Assembly: GCA_050012135.1 (NCBI GenBank)
Contig: JBEKHT010000006.1
Location: 1 to 64,000, forward strand
Direction: 5' to 3'
Source of the DNA: JBEKHT01 sp050012135
GTDB lineage: Bacteria; Chloroflexota; Anaerolineae; Anaerolineales; RBG-16-64-43
Length of the DNA: 64,000 nt
Position numbers and translations under genes: made by a program. The notes below the pieces were generated by a model. It worked only from the letters and a program-made list of their open reading frames with translations, was not told where the DNA came from and did not search any database. Each line of letters begins with the position of its first letter. Positions within the stretch are counted from its first letter, which is position 1. Of the stretch, positions 50,925 through 60,234 are shown piece by piece.

Positions 50925-53004
50925 CTTGGTTGGCCTTCTCAACCTGCGCTTTCAGAGGGGAAATCCTGCAGGCCGCCACTTTGTATTCGGGGATCTTCGC
51001 CTTCGGATCGAGGGCGTCGAGTGTCAGGACGTTCGTGCCCGGGAAGTGGAAAGGCATGAAGACCACGTCCTCGCCAATTTGTCGGCTGACTCTGGCTCGG
51101 GCCTGCGCTTCACCGCGCCGGGTGAAGACCTGCATCAGCTCGCCATCGGCGATGCCAAATCGCTGTGCCGTGGCCGGATGGAGTTGCAGGAAAAGCTCCG
51201 GTTCCCGCTCGCGCAGAGCTCGCGTTCTTCGCGTCATGGCTCCGGAGTTGTAGTGCATGACCACTCGCCCGGTCGTAAGCACCAGGGGATACTCGTCTGA
51301 GGTTTCCTCAAAGGGAGGCTGGTATTCGACCGGCGTAATCACACCGCGCCGATCCGGCTTTAGAAATCCGTCCGCATACAGAATGGGCGTCCCGGGGTGA
51401 TCGGGGGTCGGGCAGGGCCAAGGAATTCCGCCCAGGGCCACCTGGACTCGCTGGGGGGTGATCCCGGCGTAGGATGGGGTGACCCGGTTGATCTCCGCCA
51501 GGATGTCCTCTTCAGCCCCGTATGGGAAGGCCGGCGCTAGTCCCAGGCGTTCCGCCAGATCGCACAGAATCTGCCAGTCGGGATGGGACTCGCCGACCGG
51601 CTCGATCGCCTTTTCAAACCATTGCACCCGGCGGTCCGTGGTCGTCTTGGTTCCGCGCTTCTCCGCGAAGGAGGCGGCGGGCAAGACGACGTCAGCCAGC
51701 TCGGCCGTCTCGGACATGAACAACTCAACTACGGCCAGGAAGTCAAGGTGTTGGAGGCCCTCGCGAACATGCGTCGAGTTCGGATCGCCGACCACCGGAT
51801 TCTCCCCCATGATCAACATGGTGTGGAGGTCGCCGCGTTGGGCCGCGTGGCTCATCTCGACCAGGGTCATCCCGACCTTGAGCGACAGGGCCTCCGGCAA
51901 GCAGCCCCAGGCGGAGGCGAACTTCGCCCGCACCTCGGGGCTTGTCACCGGCTGGTAAGCTGGAAAAACGTTGACCAGCGCGCCCATGTCGCAGGCGCCC
52001 TGCACATTGTCTTGACCACGCAAGGGATTAACGCCTGTACCGGGCCGCCCGATTTGGCCGCACAGCATGGCCAGGTCGCCGCAGGCAATCACGGTATCGG
52101 TGCCGCAGGTATGTTGGGTCACACCCATGCAGTAGATGAGGGTTGCGGCACCTGCCTTGGCATAGGCCCGTGCTGCCTGGCGGATCCGCTCGGCCGGAAC
52201 ATGGGTCATCTTCTCCGCCCGTTCGGGAGGATAGTTCTGTACAACTTGGCGAAGAGTTTCCATGCCGGTCGTACGCTCGGCGACGAACGCCGCATCGAAC
52301 AGCTTTTCCTCAATGATCACGTGCATTAGCGCGTTGAGCAGGGTGATATCGGTCCCCGGCAGGAGCTGGAGAAAGATATCCGAACTCCACGCGGTGGGAG
52401 TGACCCGCGGGTCCGCCACGATGACGGTGGCGCCATGCTCTTTGGCATCCATCACCCAGCGAGATACGATGGGATGGTTTTCGGCGAAATTGGAACCGAT
52501 GACCAGCAGGCAGTCCGACTTGGCAAAGTCAGTAATTGGATTCGTCATCGCCCCGGAGCCGAACGTTGTGGCCAGACCGGCCACCGTAGGGCTGTGTCAG
52601 AGGCGGGCGCAGTGGTCTATGTTGTTTGTCCCCAGCAGCCGAGCCAGCTTCTGGAATAGGTAATTCTCTTCATTCGTGCATTTGGCCGAGGCCAGGAAGC
52701 CAAGGGCATCCGCCCCGTGTTCGTCTCGGGTGCGCGCAATGTTATCGGCGATCAGACCCAGGGCTTGGTTCCAGGAGGTCTTCTCGAAGTGACCGTCCAC
52801 CCGCTTGAGAGGCGAGTGGAGCCGCTCGGGGTGGTAAACAAGATCCAGGGCGGCATTCCCCTTGGGACATAGGGCCCCTTCATTGGTCGGATGATCCTTC
52901 ATATACTCCAGGCCGACGGCGGCCCCGTCTTGGACGGCGATGTAGAGTCCACAACCCACCCCGCAATACGGACAGATGCTGGGTACGAGCGAAGATCCCT
53001 TCAT
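50917..53004 (-). CDS. fdhF: formate dehydrogenase H, selenocysteine-containing
   Basis: Oxidises formate to CO2 at a molybdenum or tungsten bis-MGD site. The frame has one UGA (52599-52597) and should be read through as selenocysteine at residue 136 of 695. The flanks read NIDHCARL-U-HSPTVAGL, matching E. coli FdhF (Sec140 of 715) around its selenocysteine. The N-terminus SICPYCGVGCGLYI with ALCPKGN holds one [4Fe-4S] cluster. Naive gene calling gives two pieces, 52597-53004 and 50917-52584; they are one gene. ATG 53004 has GGGAG eight bases upstream. It needs selA, selB, selC and selD, none of which is in the window. Confidence 0.95.
52567..52599 (-). promoter_or_regulatory. bacterial SECIS element in fdhF
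   Basis: After the UGA the mRNA forms GTGGCC-GGTCT-GGCCAC (52584-52568): a perfect six-pair stem with a GGTCT loop. The loop begins 19 bases after the UGA. As I recall the E. coli fdhF SECIS, its GGUCU loop stands at the same distance on a similar stem, and this loop is what SelB binds. Confidence 0.9.
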
Positions 53005-53490
53005 ACTTCATGCTCCCCGTGGCCGGTCTCTTGAAGCTGCCTTGCTGTGCGCAAGGCCCTCCTTGTGGGAAGACCTGGCGAATGATCTTCGAGTGCCCCC
53101 AAATTCAAGGCCCGCCCTTGCATCGATGATCTTCAAGGGCAGGGGAGGGCCATGGCTTTCTGTGCGCCGGGTGCTCGCCTGAATTCATATGGCGGATTCC
53201 TCCGCTCGCGACGAGTCCCTCCCTCACGTTGTGTATCCCGGCTCTTGGCCCTTCGCTCGGGCCGGACGGAGTGCCTGGCTCGGAAAGAGCCTGACAAGCG
53301 AAAACGTATGACCGGCCCGGGCCTCAGCCAACCTTCGAACGGTCAGGCAGGGATCAATACCGCTCAGGAGACTCGGACACAGAACCTTGACACCGTGGTG
53401 GGCCAAATCCACCGGGTGGAGGCCGGTACTATCCGAGGCCTCCCGCGAAGGGAAACAGTCGAGCACATAGCACGAATCGAAACCGCTTTG
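53005..53490. other. upstream region of the formate hydrogenlyase operon
   Basis: I could not find a convincing sigma70 promoter or a sigma54 -24/-12 site (GG-N10-GC) for fdhF. A small hairpin, CCTTGC-TGTGC-GCAAGG (53040-53056), lies in the presumed leader. Frames here look non-coding. Confidence 0.4.
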
Positions 53491-53745
53491 CTAGCACGTG
53501 ATGGGAGCGCCCATCCGCTCGCTGAGTGACCCGTCCCAAATCTGGATCCCCTTGTCCGGATCGTCATGCAGGTGCAGGTTGCGCGGGCCCACTTCCGCGG
53601 AGAGCATGTCAGCACTGGCGATCATGTCGTTGAAAAGCGGCACGTCAGATGGGCCAGAGGCGTTCGCATTCACGCTGATGCCCTCATGATCCGGCCAGGT
53701 TTTCGGTCGAGGAGGCTCGATTGTGACATTCTTCTCAGGATTCAT
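53491..53745 (-). CDS. possible small hypothetical protein
   Basis: An 84-residue frame with gene-like codon use and an ordinary composition (DVPLFNDMIASADMLSAEVG, HDDPDKGIQIWDGSLSERMG). It has no signal peptide, no transmembrane helix and no family I recognise. Its ATG overlaps a TATAAT on the same strand (TATAATG), so either the true start is downstream or transcription begins elsewhere. No ribosome site is visible. It could be a decayed gene. Confidence 0.35.
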   Translation of the reverse strand: MNPEKNVTIEPPRPKTWPDHEGISVNANASGPSDVPLFNDMIASADMLSAEVGPRNLHLHDDPDKGIQIWDGSLSERMGAPITC

Positions 53746-54189
53746 TATACGCCCGCCACCGTGAGCAAAGAAGGCACAAAACCCACTGAGGCACTAGTGA
53801 GTTTTGTAGGGAAAGATGCTGAGCCGGTACGCTAACGAAGCGGCCTGACGCGCACTGTCCCCGGGTGCAAGTTGCGACCAACGGCCAGATCGGCTCGGGA
53901 CAGCTCAACCCGCACGGAAAGGCTGGATCGCCTTCCTGCGCATGCCGAGCAGGCCACGGAATGCGAAGCCCGCTTGCTCATTAAATGAAATCTGCTCAAC
54001 CCATGGGTCGAGCAGTTCGTGAGTCCCGCAAGGGTGTCGATGGAATGGAAGATGCCGGGATCACGCCCCCGCCAGGGGAGGGCGAGGCGAGTGGCCAGCC
54101 TACGTCAATCCTTCGCTGGCCCCAGGTCAAATCCTGGCCGACACACCGCCAAGTTCCGTGCGTCGGGAATGCGAGTGCCCAGGATCAAG
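53746..54189. other. gene-poor interval before tRNA-Glu
   Basis: No coding frame, RNA gene or repeat that I can support. Confidence 0.45.
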
Positions 54190-54262
54190 TGCCCCCATGG
54201 GGATTCGAACCCCAGTTTAGGCCTTGAAAGGGCCGCGTCCTGGTCCTCTAGACGATGGGGGC
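54190..54262 (-). tRNA. tRNA-Glu (TTC)
   Basis: A complete cloverleaf: acceptor GCCCCCA/TGGGGGC, discriminator A, anticodon loop CTTTCAA reading TTC, T-arm CTGGGGTTCGAATCCCCA. CCA is not encoded. It stands alone with its own promoter. Confidence 0.97.
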
Positions 54263-54280
54263 CCGACTGGATCGCGCGGC

Positions 54281-54309
54281 ATTGTATCATGCGGGGAGGG
54301 CGCTTACAA
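54281..54309 (-). promoter_or_regulatory. promoter of tRNA-Glu
   Basis: On the minus strand, TTGTAA (54309-54304), 17 bases, then TACAAT (54286-54281), about 20 bases before the tRNA. Confidence 0.7.
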
Positions 54310-54864
54310 CATTCGCCCACCCTCTCGTCAGGCTGTGAGTTCTTCGCTAAGAAGACTCTGGATTGATGTTGCCCGCGGGGGCAGCGCGCAGCCAACGGGG
54401 GGTTCGCCCGTCCCTCTGTGACCGCCAAGGTCATGCCTCCCCGGCCTTCAACCGTGAGCGGGTAAATGAGGCCGTAAGAAGGTTTGACCTCTAGGATGCT
54501 GACCCGGCACCTCCTCAGCCAACTGCAGAGCGCGTCGGCAGTTTCTGCGCAGGAAGACGCACTCGGTTCCCGCGAGATGGTCGCGGTTGAGAAGGATCGC
54601 GCCTGGCAGGACCCGGCCGCTTGACATACCCCCGTCATCCTCTGACTCCGAACCGTACGATCAGGCCGGATTGCGTCGTTCGGTTTCCACAAAAGGGGGG
54701 ACCTGGGAGGCATGGGCACGAAGATCCCCCATCTCCCTGGGGATCCAGCCATCCCCCGTGCCCGTAGCAAGCGGCACGGCCTTCCAGGAGCTCGCGTCTT
54801 CGAATCCGCACTTCGTCCTGCAAGCGCTCCGCCATACCGAATGGCGGGTCGAGCCGAAGGATGC
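54310..54864. other. gene-poor interval downstream of uvrA
   Basis: Frames on both strands encode low-complexity products. No RNA gene or terminator with a clear T run was found. Confidence 0.45.
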
Positions 54865-57834
54865 CTATCGTGGTCCCGTCTTCCGCGCCCGAACCCTCGG
54901 CTGCCTCACGGGCGCGCTCGTCTGAGGAAAGAGAAGGTCCCGCAGATAGCGCCCCGTGTGGGAACTGGGCGAGGCGGCAACCTCCTCGGGTGTTCCTTGC
55001 GCAATCACTTCACCCCCGGCATCCCCTCCTTCAGGTCCGAGGTCAATGACGTGGTCTGCCACCTTGATCACGTCGAGGTTATGTTCAATAACTGTCACCG
55101 TGTGTCCCTCGTCCACGAGCTTGTCCAATACGGAAATCAGGCGACGAACGTCGGCCGCATGCAGGCCGACAGTGGGTTCGTCGAGAATGTAGAGGGTGTG
55201 GCCGCTGGCCTTTCGAGAGAGCTCGCGGGCCAGCTTGACCCGTTGGGCCTCGCCCCCCGAGAGGGTCGGTGCGGGCTGCCCCAGACGTATGTATCCGAGC
55301 CCAACGTCAAAAAGCGTATTCAACTTGCGGACCATGCTGGGGAAGGCGTTGAACGTGTCTCGGGCCTCCTCCACGGTGGTTTCAAGAATATCGGCGATGG
55401 TCATCCCCTTGAAAAGGACCTGGAGGGTTTCCCGGTTAAACCGGGCTCCGTTGCAGACCTCGCAAGGAACATAAACATCGGGGAGAAACTGCATCGAGAC
55501 CTGGATCTGACCCTGGCCCTCGCAAGCCTCACAGCGGCCCCCTCGCACATTGAATGAGAACCGTCCCGGGCGATAACCCCGGACTTTGGAACCCGGGAGT
55601 GCGCCAAAGAGATCCCGAATTTCGCCATAGAGCCCGACGTAGGTCGCCGGATTGGACCGGGGTGTCCGCCCAATGGGAGACTGGTCAATGTTAATCACCT
55701 TCTTGACCTCTTGCGCCCCTTCAATCCGGTCGCAGGCCGCTACCCCTGAGAGGCCGTCGGCCGGCGAGGCCAGGGAGCGGTAGAGCACGTCCAGGAGCAG
55801 GGTCGACTTGCCTGAACCCGACACCCCGGTTATGCAGACCAGCTTCGCGAGAGGAATCTGGACGGTTAGGTTCTTGAGGTTGTTGGCCCGCGCCCCAACC
55901 ACGGTGAGATACTTTCCGTTGCCCAAACGGCGCTGGCTGGGCACCTTGGTCTGTAGCCGACCGGCCAGGTAGCGTCCCGTCAGCGACCGAGGATTCTTGG
56001 CCAGTTTGTCAGGCGGACCCTCCGCCACAAGATGCCCCCCGGCGGGCCCGGCGCCAGGCCCCAGGTCAATCACCCAATCGGAAGAACGGATCATGGCCAA
56101 GTCATGCTCCACCACGAGCACCGTATTGCCCAGGTCACGCATTTGCCTCAGGCTGGCCAGCAGGCGCTCCGTATCGCGGGGATGAAGCCCCACCGAGGGC
56201 TCGTCGAGCACATAGAGAACCCCGCTCAGACGCGAGCCGATTTGGGTTGCCATGCGGATCCGCTGCGCCTCTCCTCCTGACAGGGTCGCGCTCGACCTCG
56301 AAAGGGTCAGGTAGTCCAGTCCCACTTGCTTGAGAAAATCCAAGCGAGCAACAATCTCGTGCAGAATTGGCGCGGCGATTATTCGAGTTCGCCGCCGAGC
56401 GAAAGGACCGCCGCCCGGCCAGGCCTCCAGTTCGCTCAGCCACGCGTGGAGGTGGGCCAGAGTCCAGTCGCTGACATCAACGATGTTGTGGTCCGCCAGC
56501 GTGACCGCCAGGGATTCCGGGCGCAGCCGTCGGCCGCCACAGGAATCACAGGTCCGTTCGCTCATCAGGGCTTCGATTCGCCCGCGCAGGCTGGCCGAGG
56601 AGGTCTCTTGGTAGCGGCGTTGCAGGGCTGGGATAACCCCCTCGAAGACCATTTCGAATGAACCGGCTCGGCCGTCCCTGCGCTCGAACGGCACGACGAT
56701 CTTTTCGTCTCCGGTCCCGAAAAGTATGCGCTCCAGAGTGGGAGCCTTTGTCTCGCTGACCGGCGCATCCAAGTCCAGGCCGAGATGTGCCGCCAAGGCC
56801 TCCAGCAAGGGCCAGTAGGACTCCCCTTCCCGTGGGGAGGCACTGTTCGGACGCCGCTCGAAGGCGAGATCCATGGCCGAGAAGGCCCCTTCACTCGGGG
56901 TCAGACCACGGTCCGGGACGACTTTGTCCGGGTCGATTTCCAGACGGGTGCCCAACCCCTGACAGGCTGGGCAGGCCCCCCGGGGGGAGTTGAAAGAAAA
57001 ACTACTCGGCTCGATTTCGGGCAGGTTGGTCCCGTCGTAAGAGCAGGCCAGATGCTCAGAAAATGGCAGATCGTGTGGGGGGTCCTGGGAAAGGTCCTGT
57101 GCGATCAGGTGGCCGTCGCCTAGACGCAATGCCGTCTCCACGGAATCGGTCAGGCGGGTGAGGAAATCGGACCCCTCTTCGGCGGCCACGGAAGGAGCGG
57201 GGATCACCAGCCGATCCACCACCGCCTCGATCGTGTGAGGTCGATGGGGGTCAATTTCCAATTCGGCCTCCACGTTGTACATGGTCCCGTCCACCCGCAT
57301 GCGCACGAAGCCGGAGTGCTGCATTTCCTGAATTGCCGCCTCGTGACCCCCCTTGCGCCCGCGCACGACCGGTGCCAGCAACACCAGACGCGTCCCGGAG
57401 GGTTTGTCAGCCAAGGCCGTGACAATCTCTTGGGCCGACTGACTTTGGACCTCACGGCCGCAGACCGGGCAGTGGGGGGTTCCTAGACGGGCAAACAAGA
57501 GGCGCAGATAGTCATAGATCTCGGTGACGGTTCCGACCGTGGAGCGTGGATTGGCCCACAGGGCGCGCTGGTCAATCGCCATGGCTGGCGAGAGGCCTTC
57601 GATCAGATCGACGTCCGGCTTTTTGAGCTGGCCAAGAAACTGGCGGGCGTAGATCGACAGCGACTCAACGTAGCGGCGCTGGCCCTCTGCGAAGAGCGTG
57701 TCGAAGGCCAAGGATGACTTTCCCGACCCGGAAAGCCCCGTGATGACCACCAGCTTCAAACGCGGGATGTCTACTGAAAGGTTCTTGAGATTGTGTTCCC
57801 GTGCTCCGACGACGCGAATGACGCTTTCAGACAT
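54865..57834 (-). CDS. uvrA: excinuclease ABC subunit A
   Basis: The damage-sensing ATPase of nucleotide excision repair. The 989-residue protein has two ABC modules with Walker A motifs TGLSGSGKSS and TGVSGSGKST, ABC signatures TLSGGEAQRI and TLSGGEAQRV, and zinc-finger cysteines including CEAC and CEVCNGARF in the second module. The intervening MAIDQRALWANPRSTVGTVTE region is typical of UvrA. ATG 57834 has GGGAAGG five bases upstream. The C-terminal ~25 residues are basic. No uvrB or uvrC is nearby. A LexA-type box was not identified. Confidence 0.97.
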   Translation of the reverse strand: MSESVIRVVGAREHNLKNLSVDIPRLKLVVITGLSGSGKSSLAFDTLFAEGQRRYVESLSIYARQFLGQLKKPDVDLIEGLSPAMAIDQRALWANPRSTVGTVTEIYDYLRLLFARLGTPHCPVCGREVQSQSAQEIVTALADKPSGTRLVLLAPVVRGRKGGHEAAIQEMQHSGFVRMRVDGTMYNVEAELEIDPHRPHTIEAVVDRLVIPAPSVAAEEGSDFLTRLTDSVETALRLGDGHLIAQDLSQDPPHDLPFSEHLACSYDGTNLPEIEPSSFSFNSPRGACPACQGLGTRLEIDPDKVVPDRGLTPSEGAFSAMDLAFERRPNSASPREGESYWPLLEALAAHLGLDLDAPVSETKAPTLERILFGTGDEKIVVPFERRDGRAGSFEMVFEGVIPALQRRYQETSSASLRGRIEALMSERTCDSCGGRRLRPESLAVTLADHNIVDVSDWTLAHLHAWLSELEAWPGGGPFARRRTRIIAAPILHEIVARLDFLKQVGLDYLTLSRSSATLSGGEAQRIRMATQIGSRLSGVLYVLDEPSVGLHPRDTERLLASLRQMRDLGNTVLVVEHDLAMIRSSDWVIDLGPGAGPAGGHLVAEGPPDKLAKNPRSLTGRYLAGRLQTKVPSQRRLGNGKYLTVVGARANNLKNLTVQIPLAKLVCITGVSGSGKSTLLLDVLYRSLASPADGLSGVAACDRIEGAQEVKKVINIDQSPIGRTPRSNPATYVGLYGEIRDLFGALPGSKVRGYRPGRFSFNVRGGRCEACEGQGQIQVSMQFLPDVYVPCEVCNGARFNRETLQVLFKGMTIADILETTVEEARDTFNAFPSMVRKLNTLFDVGLGYIRLGQPAPTLSGGEAQRVKLARELSRKASGHTLYILDEPTVGLHAADVRRLISVLDKLVDEGHTVTVIEHNLDVIKVADHVIDLGPEGGDAGGEVIAQGTPEEVAASPSSHTGRYLRDLLFPQTSAPVRQPRVRARKTGPR

Positions 57835-57862
57835 GCGCACCTTCCCGGCTGATAGGGACTCT

Positions 57863-57868
57863 ATTATA
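57863..57868 (-). promoter_or_regulatory. -10 box of uvrA
   Basis: TATAAT on the minus strand, 29 bases before the start codon, so the leader would be short. No good -35 stands at 16-18 bases, which could mean an activator or a degenerate box. Confidence 0.5.
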
Positions 57869-57891
57869 AGGAGAAACCTCATCCAATGGCG

Positions 57892-58417
57892 AGGGCCCAG
57901 TGTTCACTCAGCTCGGATGCAACCCAAGGAGCCGGGTCCTCTCTGAGGGCAAGGTCAGCGAGGGAGAGGCAAGGAATCGCCTATTCGGCTGAGCTCGGCC
58001 GGCGCAGGCCAGAAGCAAGAGGGTTCGGTCCGGTTGGGTGAGGGGACGGGTAGCCCCCCGGCCGCGGGTGGCCCCAGGGACCGCCGAGAAATCGGTTCGG
58101 TCCCGGCACTGCGGGTGAGAAGCTTAGCGGGGCCACAGATGTGGCAGGCGATCTCCTTTTCGGCAACGGCCCGGGCCTGACCCACCTCTCTCGCTCGGGC
58201 TGGGTGCCCCCTCGCGCCCCTCCCCGGCTCCGCTCCTGGGGACGCGCCGACTGCGGCGCAATCTCCGCCCTTCGACAAAGGAGCCCACCTGCGCATGGGG
58301 CGGGAGGGGCATTCAACAGCGGGCCGGCCAGAAATCACCACCGGCTCTCAATCCGGGGAGAAGACAGGATCGCAAGAAGAATGCCGGCACGCCTGTCATT
58401 TCGTCTCGCGCATGGGC
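57892..58417. other. gene-poor interval between divergent uvrA and the SLC13 gene
   Basis: GC-rich, with no supportable gene. Arg/Pro-rich frames on both strands appear to be chance. Confidence 0.5.
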
Positions 58418-58423
58418 TATAAT
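58418..58423 (+). promoter_or_regulatory. -10 box giving an apparently leaderless transcript
   Basis: A perfect TATAAT ends 10 bases before the ATG at 58434, so transcription would start within a few bases of the start codon. No Shine-Dalgarno lies between. The -35 is weak (CTGTCA at 19 bases). Confidence 0.6.
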
Positions 58424-58433
58424 CTCGCCCTGC

Positions 58434-60233
58434 ATGACCTCCACGATCTTGCTCCTGCTCCTCATCATTTCTTCTGTGTCGATCTTAATGATCGCCACGC
58501 GTCTTCGTCCGGACTTGCTCGCCTTGCTTACGTTGGTGGCCCTTGGGTTGACTCGCTTGGTCACGCCGGAAGAGGACCTGGCAGGATTTAGCGGAACGGC
58601 GGTCATCACCATCCTCGCCATTTTCATCATCTCGGAAGGCCTGCGGCAGACCGGCGTGACGATGGTCCTGGGCCGCTTCATGATGCGGCTGAGCGGGGGT
58701 GGGGAGGTGCAGAGCATCTTGGTCACCATGCTCACCGCCGCAACCCTTTCGCTCTTCATGAACAACATCGCCGCCGCAGGGGTCCTGCTGCCAGCGGTAA
58801 TCAGCCTTTCGAGGCAGTCGCGCGTTTCTCCGTCGCGTCTGCTCATGCCCATGGCCTTTGGCACGGTCCTGGGCGGGATGGCGACCCTGCTCACTACCGC
58901 CAACATTATTGTGAGTGGCAGTCTGAGGGAGCGGGGCTTGGCCCCGTTTGGATTGCTTGACTTTCTTCCAGTTGGCGTCCCGGTCGTGCTGGCGGGCACA
59001 GCGTACATGGTGCTCGCGGGTCGACGGTTGCTTCCGGAGCGATATCCTCCCGGCCAGGAAGCGCGCGCCGTCCGGCTGCGCGCCGAGTTGGAGAGCCTTT
59101 ACGGGATCAAGACCAGCCTTTGCGAGCTAAAGGTCAACCCGGGATCGGGCATGGCCGGGCTCAGTCTCCAGGAGGGACGTTGGGCATCGCGCCTGGGCCT
59201 TCATGTCGTGGGATTGGCCCGCCAGGGGCGATTGCAGGTCGCCCCGTCCCCGGAGGTCACCGTCCATGAGGGCGATGTTGTCCTGGCGCAAGGTCAGCCG
59301 TCGGTCGAACTCCTGAATCAGAATGGGCTGCAGCTTCTGACCGAACCGGCGATTCCGATGGCCGTGACCAATGAGGAAACCGTCCTGGGTGAGGTCGTGC
59401 TCTCCCCGCATGCCGGCATTTTTGGTAAGAGCCTGAGCCAGTTGCGATTTCGGGAGCGATTCGGGCTCAATGTGTTGGCGCTTTGGAGACAGGGAAGCCC
59501 CATCCGGTCCAACCTGTCTGAACTTCCCTTGCGAGCCGGAGACACCCTCTTGGTGCAGGGGACCGCCTCCAAGCTGAGTCTGTTGCGGGAGGGCCGTGAC
59601 TTTATCCTGCTCGCGGAGGATCCCGATGCGGTGATGAGACCGGGGAAGGCGTACCTGGCTGCCGGCATCGGGTTGGTGACTCTCGGCATAGCCGCTCTGG
59701 GATGGATGCCCGTAGCCGTGACCACCCTGGCGGGAGCCTCCCTGATGCTGGTCACCGGCTGCTTGACCATGGACGAGGGCTACCGAGCCGTCGACTGGAA
59801 GTCTATGTTCCTGATCGCGGGCATGTGGCCGCTGGGCACCGCCATCAGCACGACGGGCCTGGCCACTCTGGTTGCCAACCGACTAGTCTCTTTCGCTTCC
59901 GGATCGGGCCCTCTGGTTATTGCCGGCCTCATGCTTTTGGGGGCGACAATCCTCAACCAGATTATCGCCGGGCAGGCGGCCGTGCCGATCATGCTGGCGC
60001 CGATCGGTTTGGCGATTGCTCAGGCCAGCGGAGTCGACCCTCGCGGGATGGCGATGGCGGTCGCCCTGGGTTGCTCGCTCGCTTTTCCGACACCCCTTGG
60101 CCATCCCGTGAACACGCTGGTCATGGGATCGGGGGGTTACTCCTATCGGGACTATCTCCGGGTGGGTGGGCCACTGACCCTCCTAACCGCAGGAGTCGTC
60201 CTGATTGGGCTGCACTTGTTCTGGCACCTATAG
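58434..60233 (+). CDS. SLC13/ArsB-like permease with two TrkA-C domains
   Basis: A membrane transporter of the DASS/SLC13 group, whose members move dicarboxylates, sulfate or other anions with Na+ or H+. The 599-residue protein has helices in two blocks (about 1-200 and 410-599). Between them are two RCK_C/TrkA-C domains (about 215-395; GSGMAGLSLQEG and AGIFGKSLSQLRFRERFG), which usually sense ligands. SLFMNNIAAAGVLLPAV and the repeat QIIAGQAAVPIMLAPI mark the two re-entrant transport loops. The substrate is unknown. The stop is one base before the tgt start, so the two are coupled. Confidence 0.88.
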   Translation: MTSTILLLLLIISSVSILMIATRLRPDLLALLTLVALGLTRLVTPEEDLAGFSGTAVITILAIFIISEGLRQTGVTMVLGRFMMRLSGGGEVQSILVTMLTAATLSLFMNNIAAAGVLLPAVISLSRQSRVSPSRLLMPMAFGTVLGGMATLLTTANIIVSGSLRERGLAPFGLLDFLPVGVPVVLAGTAYMVLAGRRLLPERYPPGQEARAVRLRAELESLYGIKTSLCELKVNPGSGMAGLSLQEGRWASRLGLHVVGLARQGRLQVAPSPEVTVHEGDVVLAQGQPSVELLNQNGLQLLTEPAIPMAVTNEETVLGEVVLSPHAGIFGKSLSQLRFRERFGLNVLALWRQGSPIRSNLSELPLRAGDTLLVQGTASKLSLLREGRDFILLAEDPDAVMRPGKAYLAAGIGLVTLGIAALGWMPVAVTTLAGASLMLVTGCLTMDEGYRAVDWKSMFLIAGMWPLGTAISTTGLATLVANRLVSFASGSGPLVIAGLMLLGATILNQIIAGQAAVPIMLAPIGLAIAQASGVDPRGMAMAVALGCSLAFPTPLGHPVNTLVMGSGGYSYRDYLRVGGPLTLLTAGVVLIGLHLFWHL

Positions 60234-60234
60234 G

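Noticed and set aside
52584..52600. Apparent split of fdhF into two genes, or a nonsense mutation
   Set aside because: The stop is UGA at the known selenocysteine position, flanked by conserved residues and followed by a SECIS hairpin. One selenoprotein gene explains it better.
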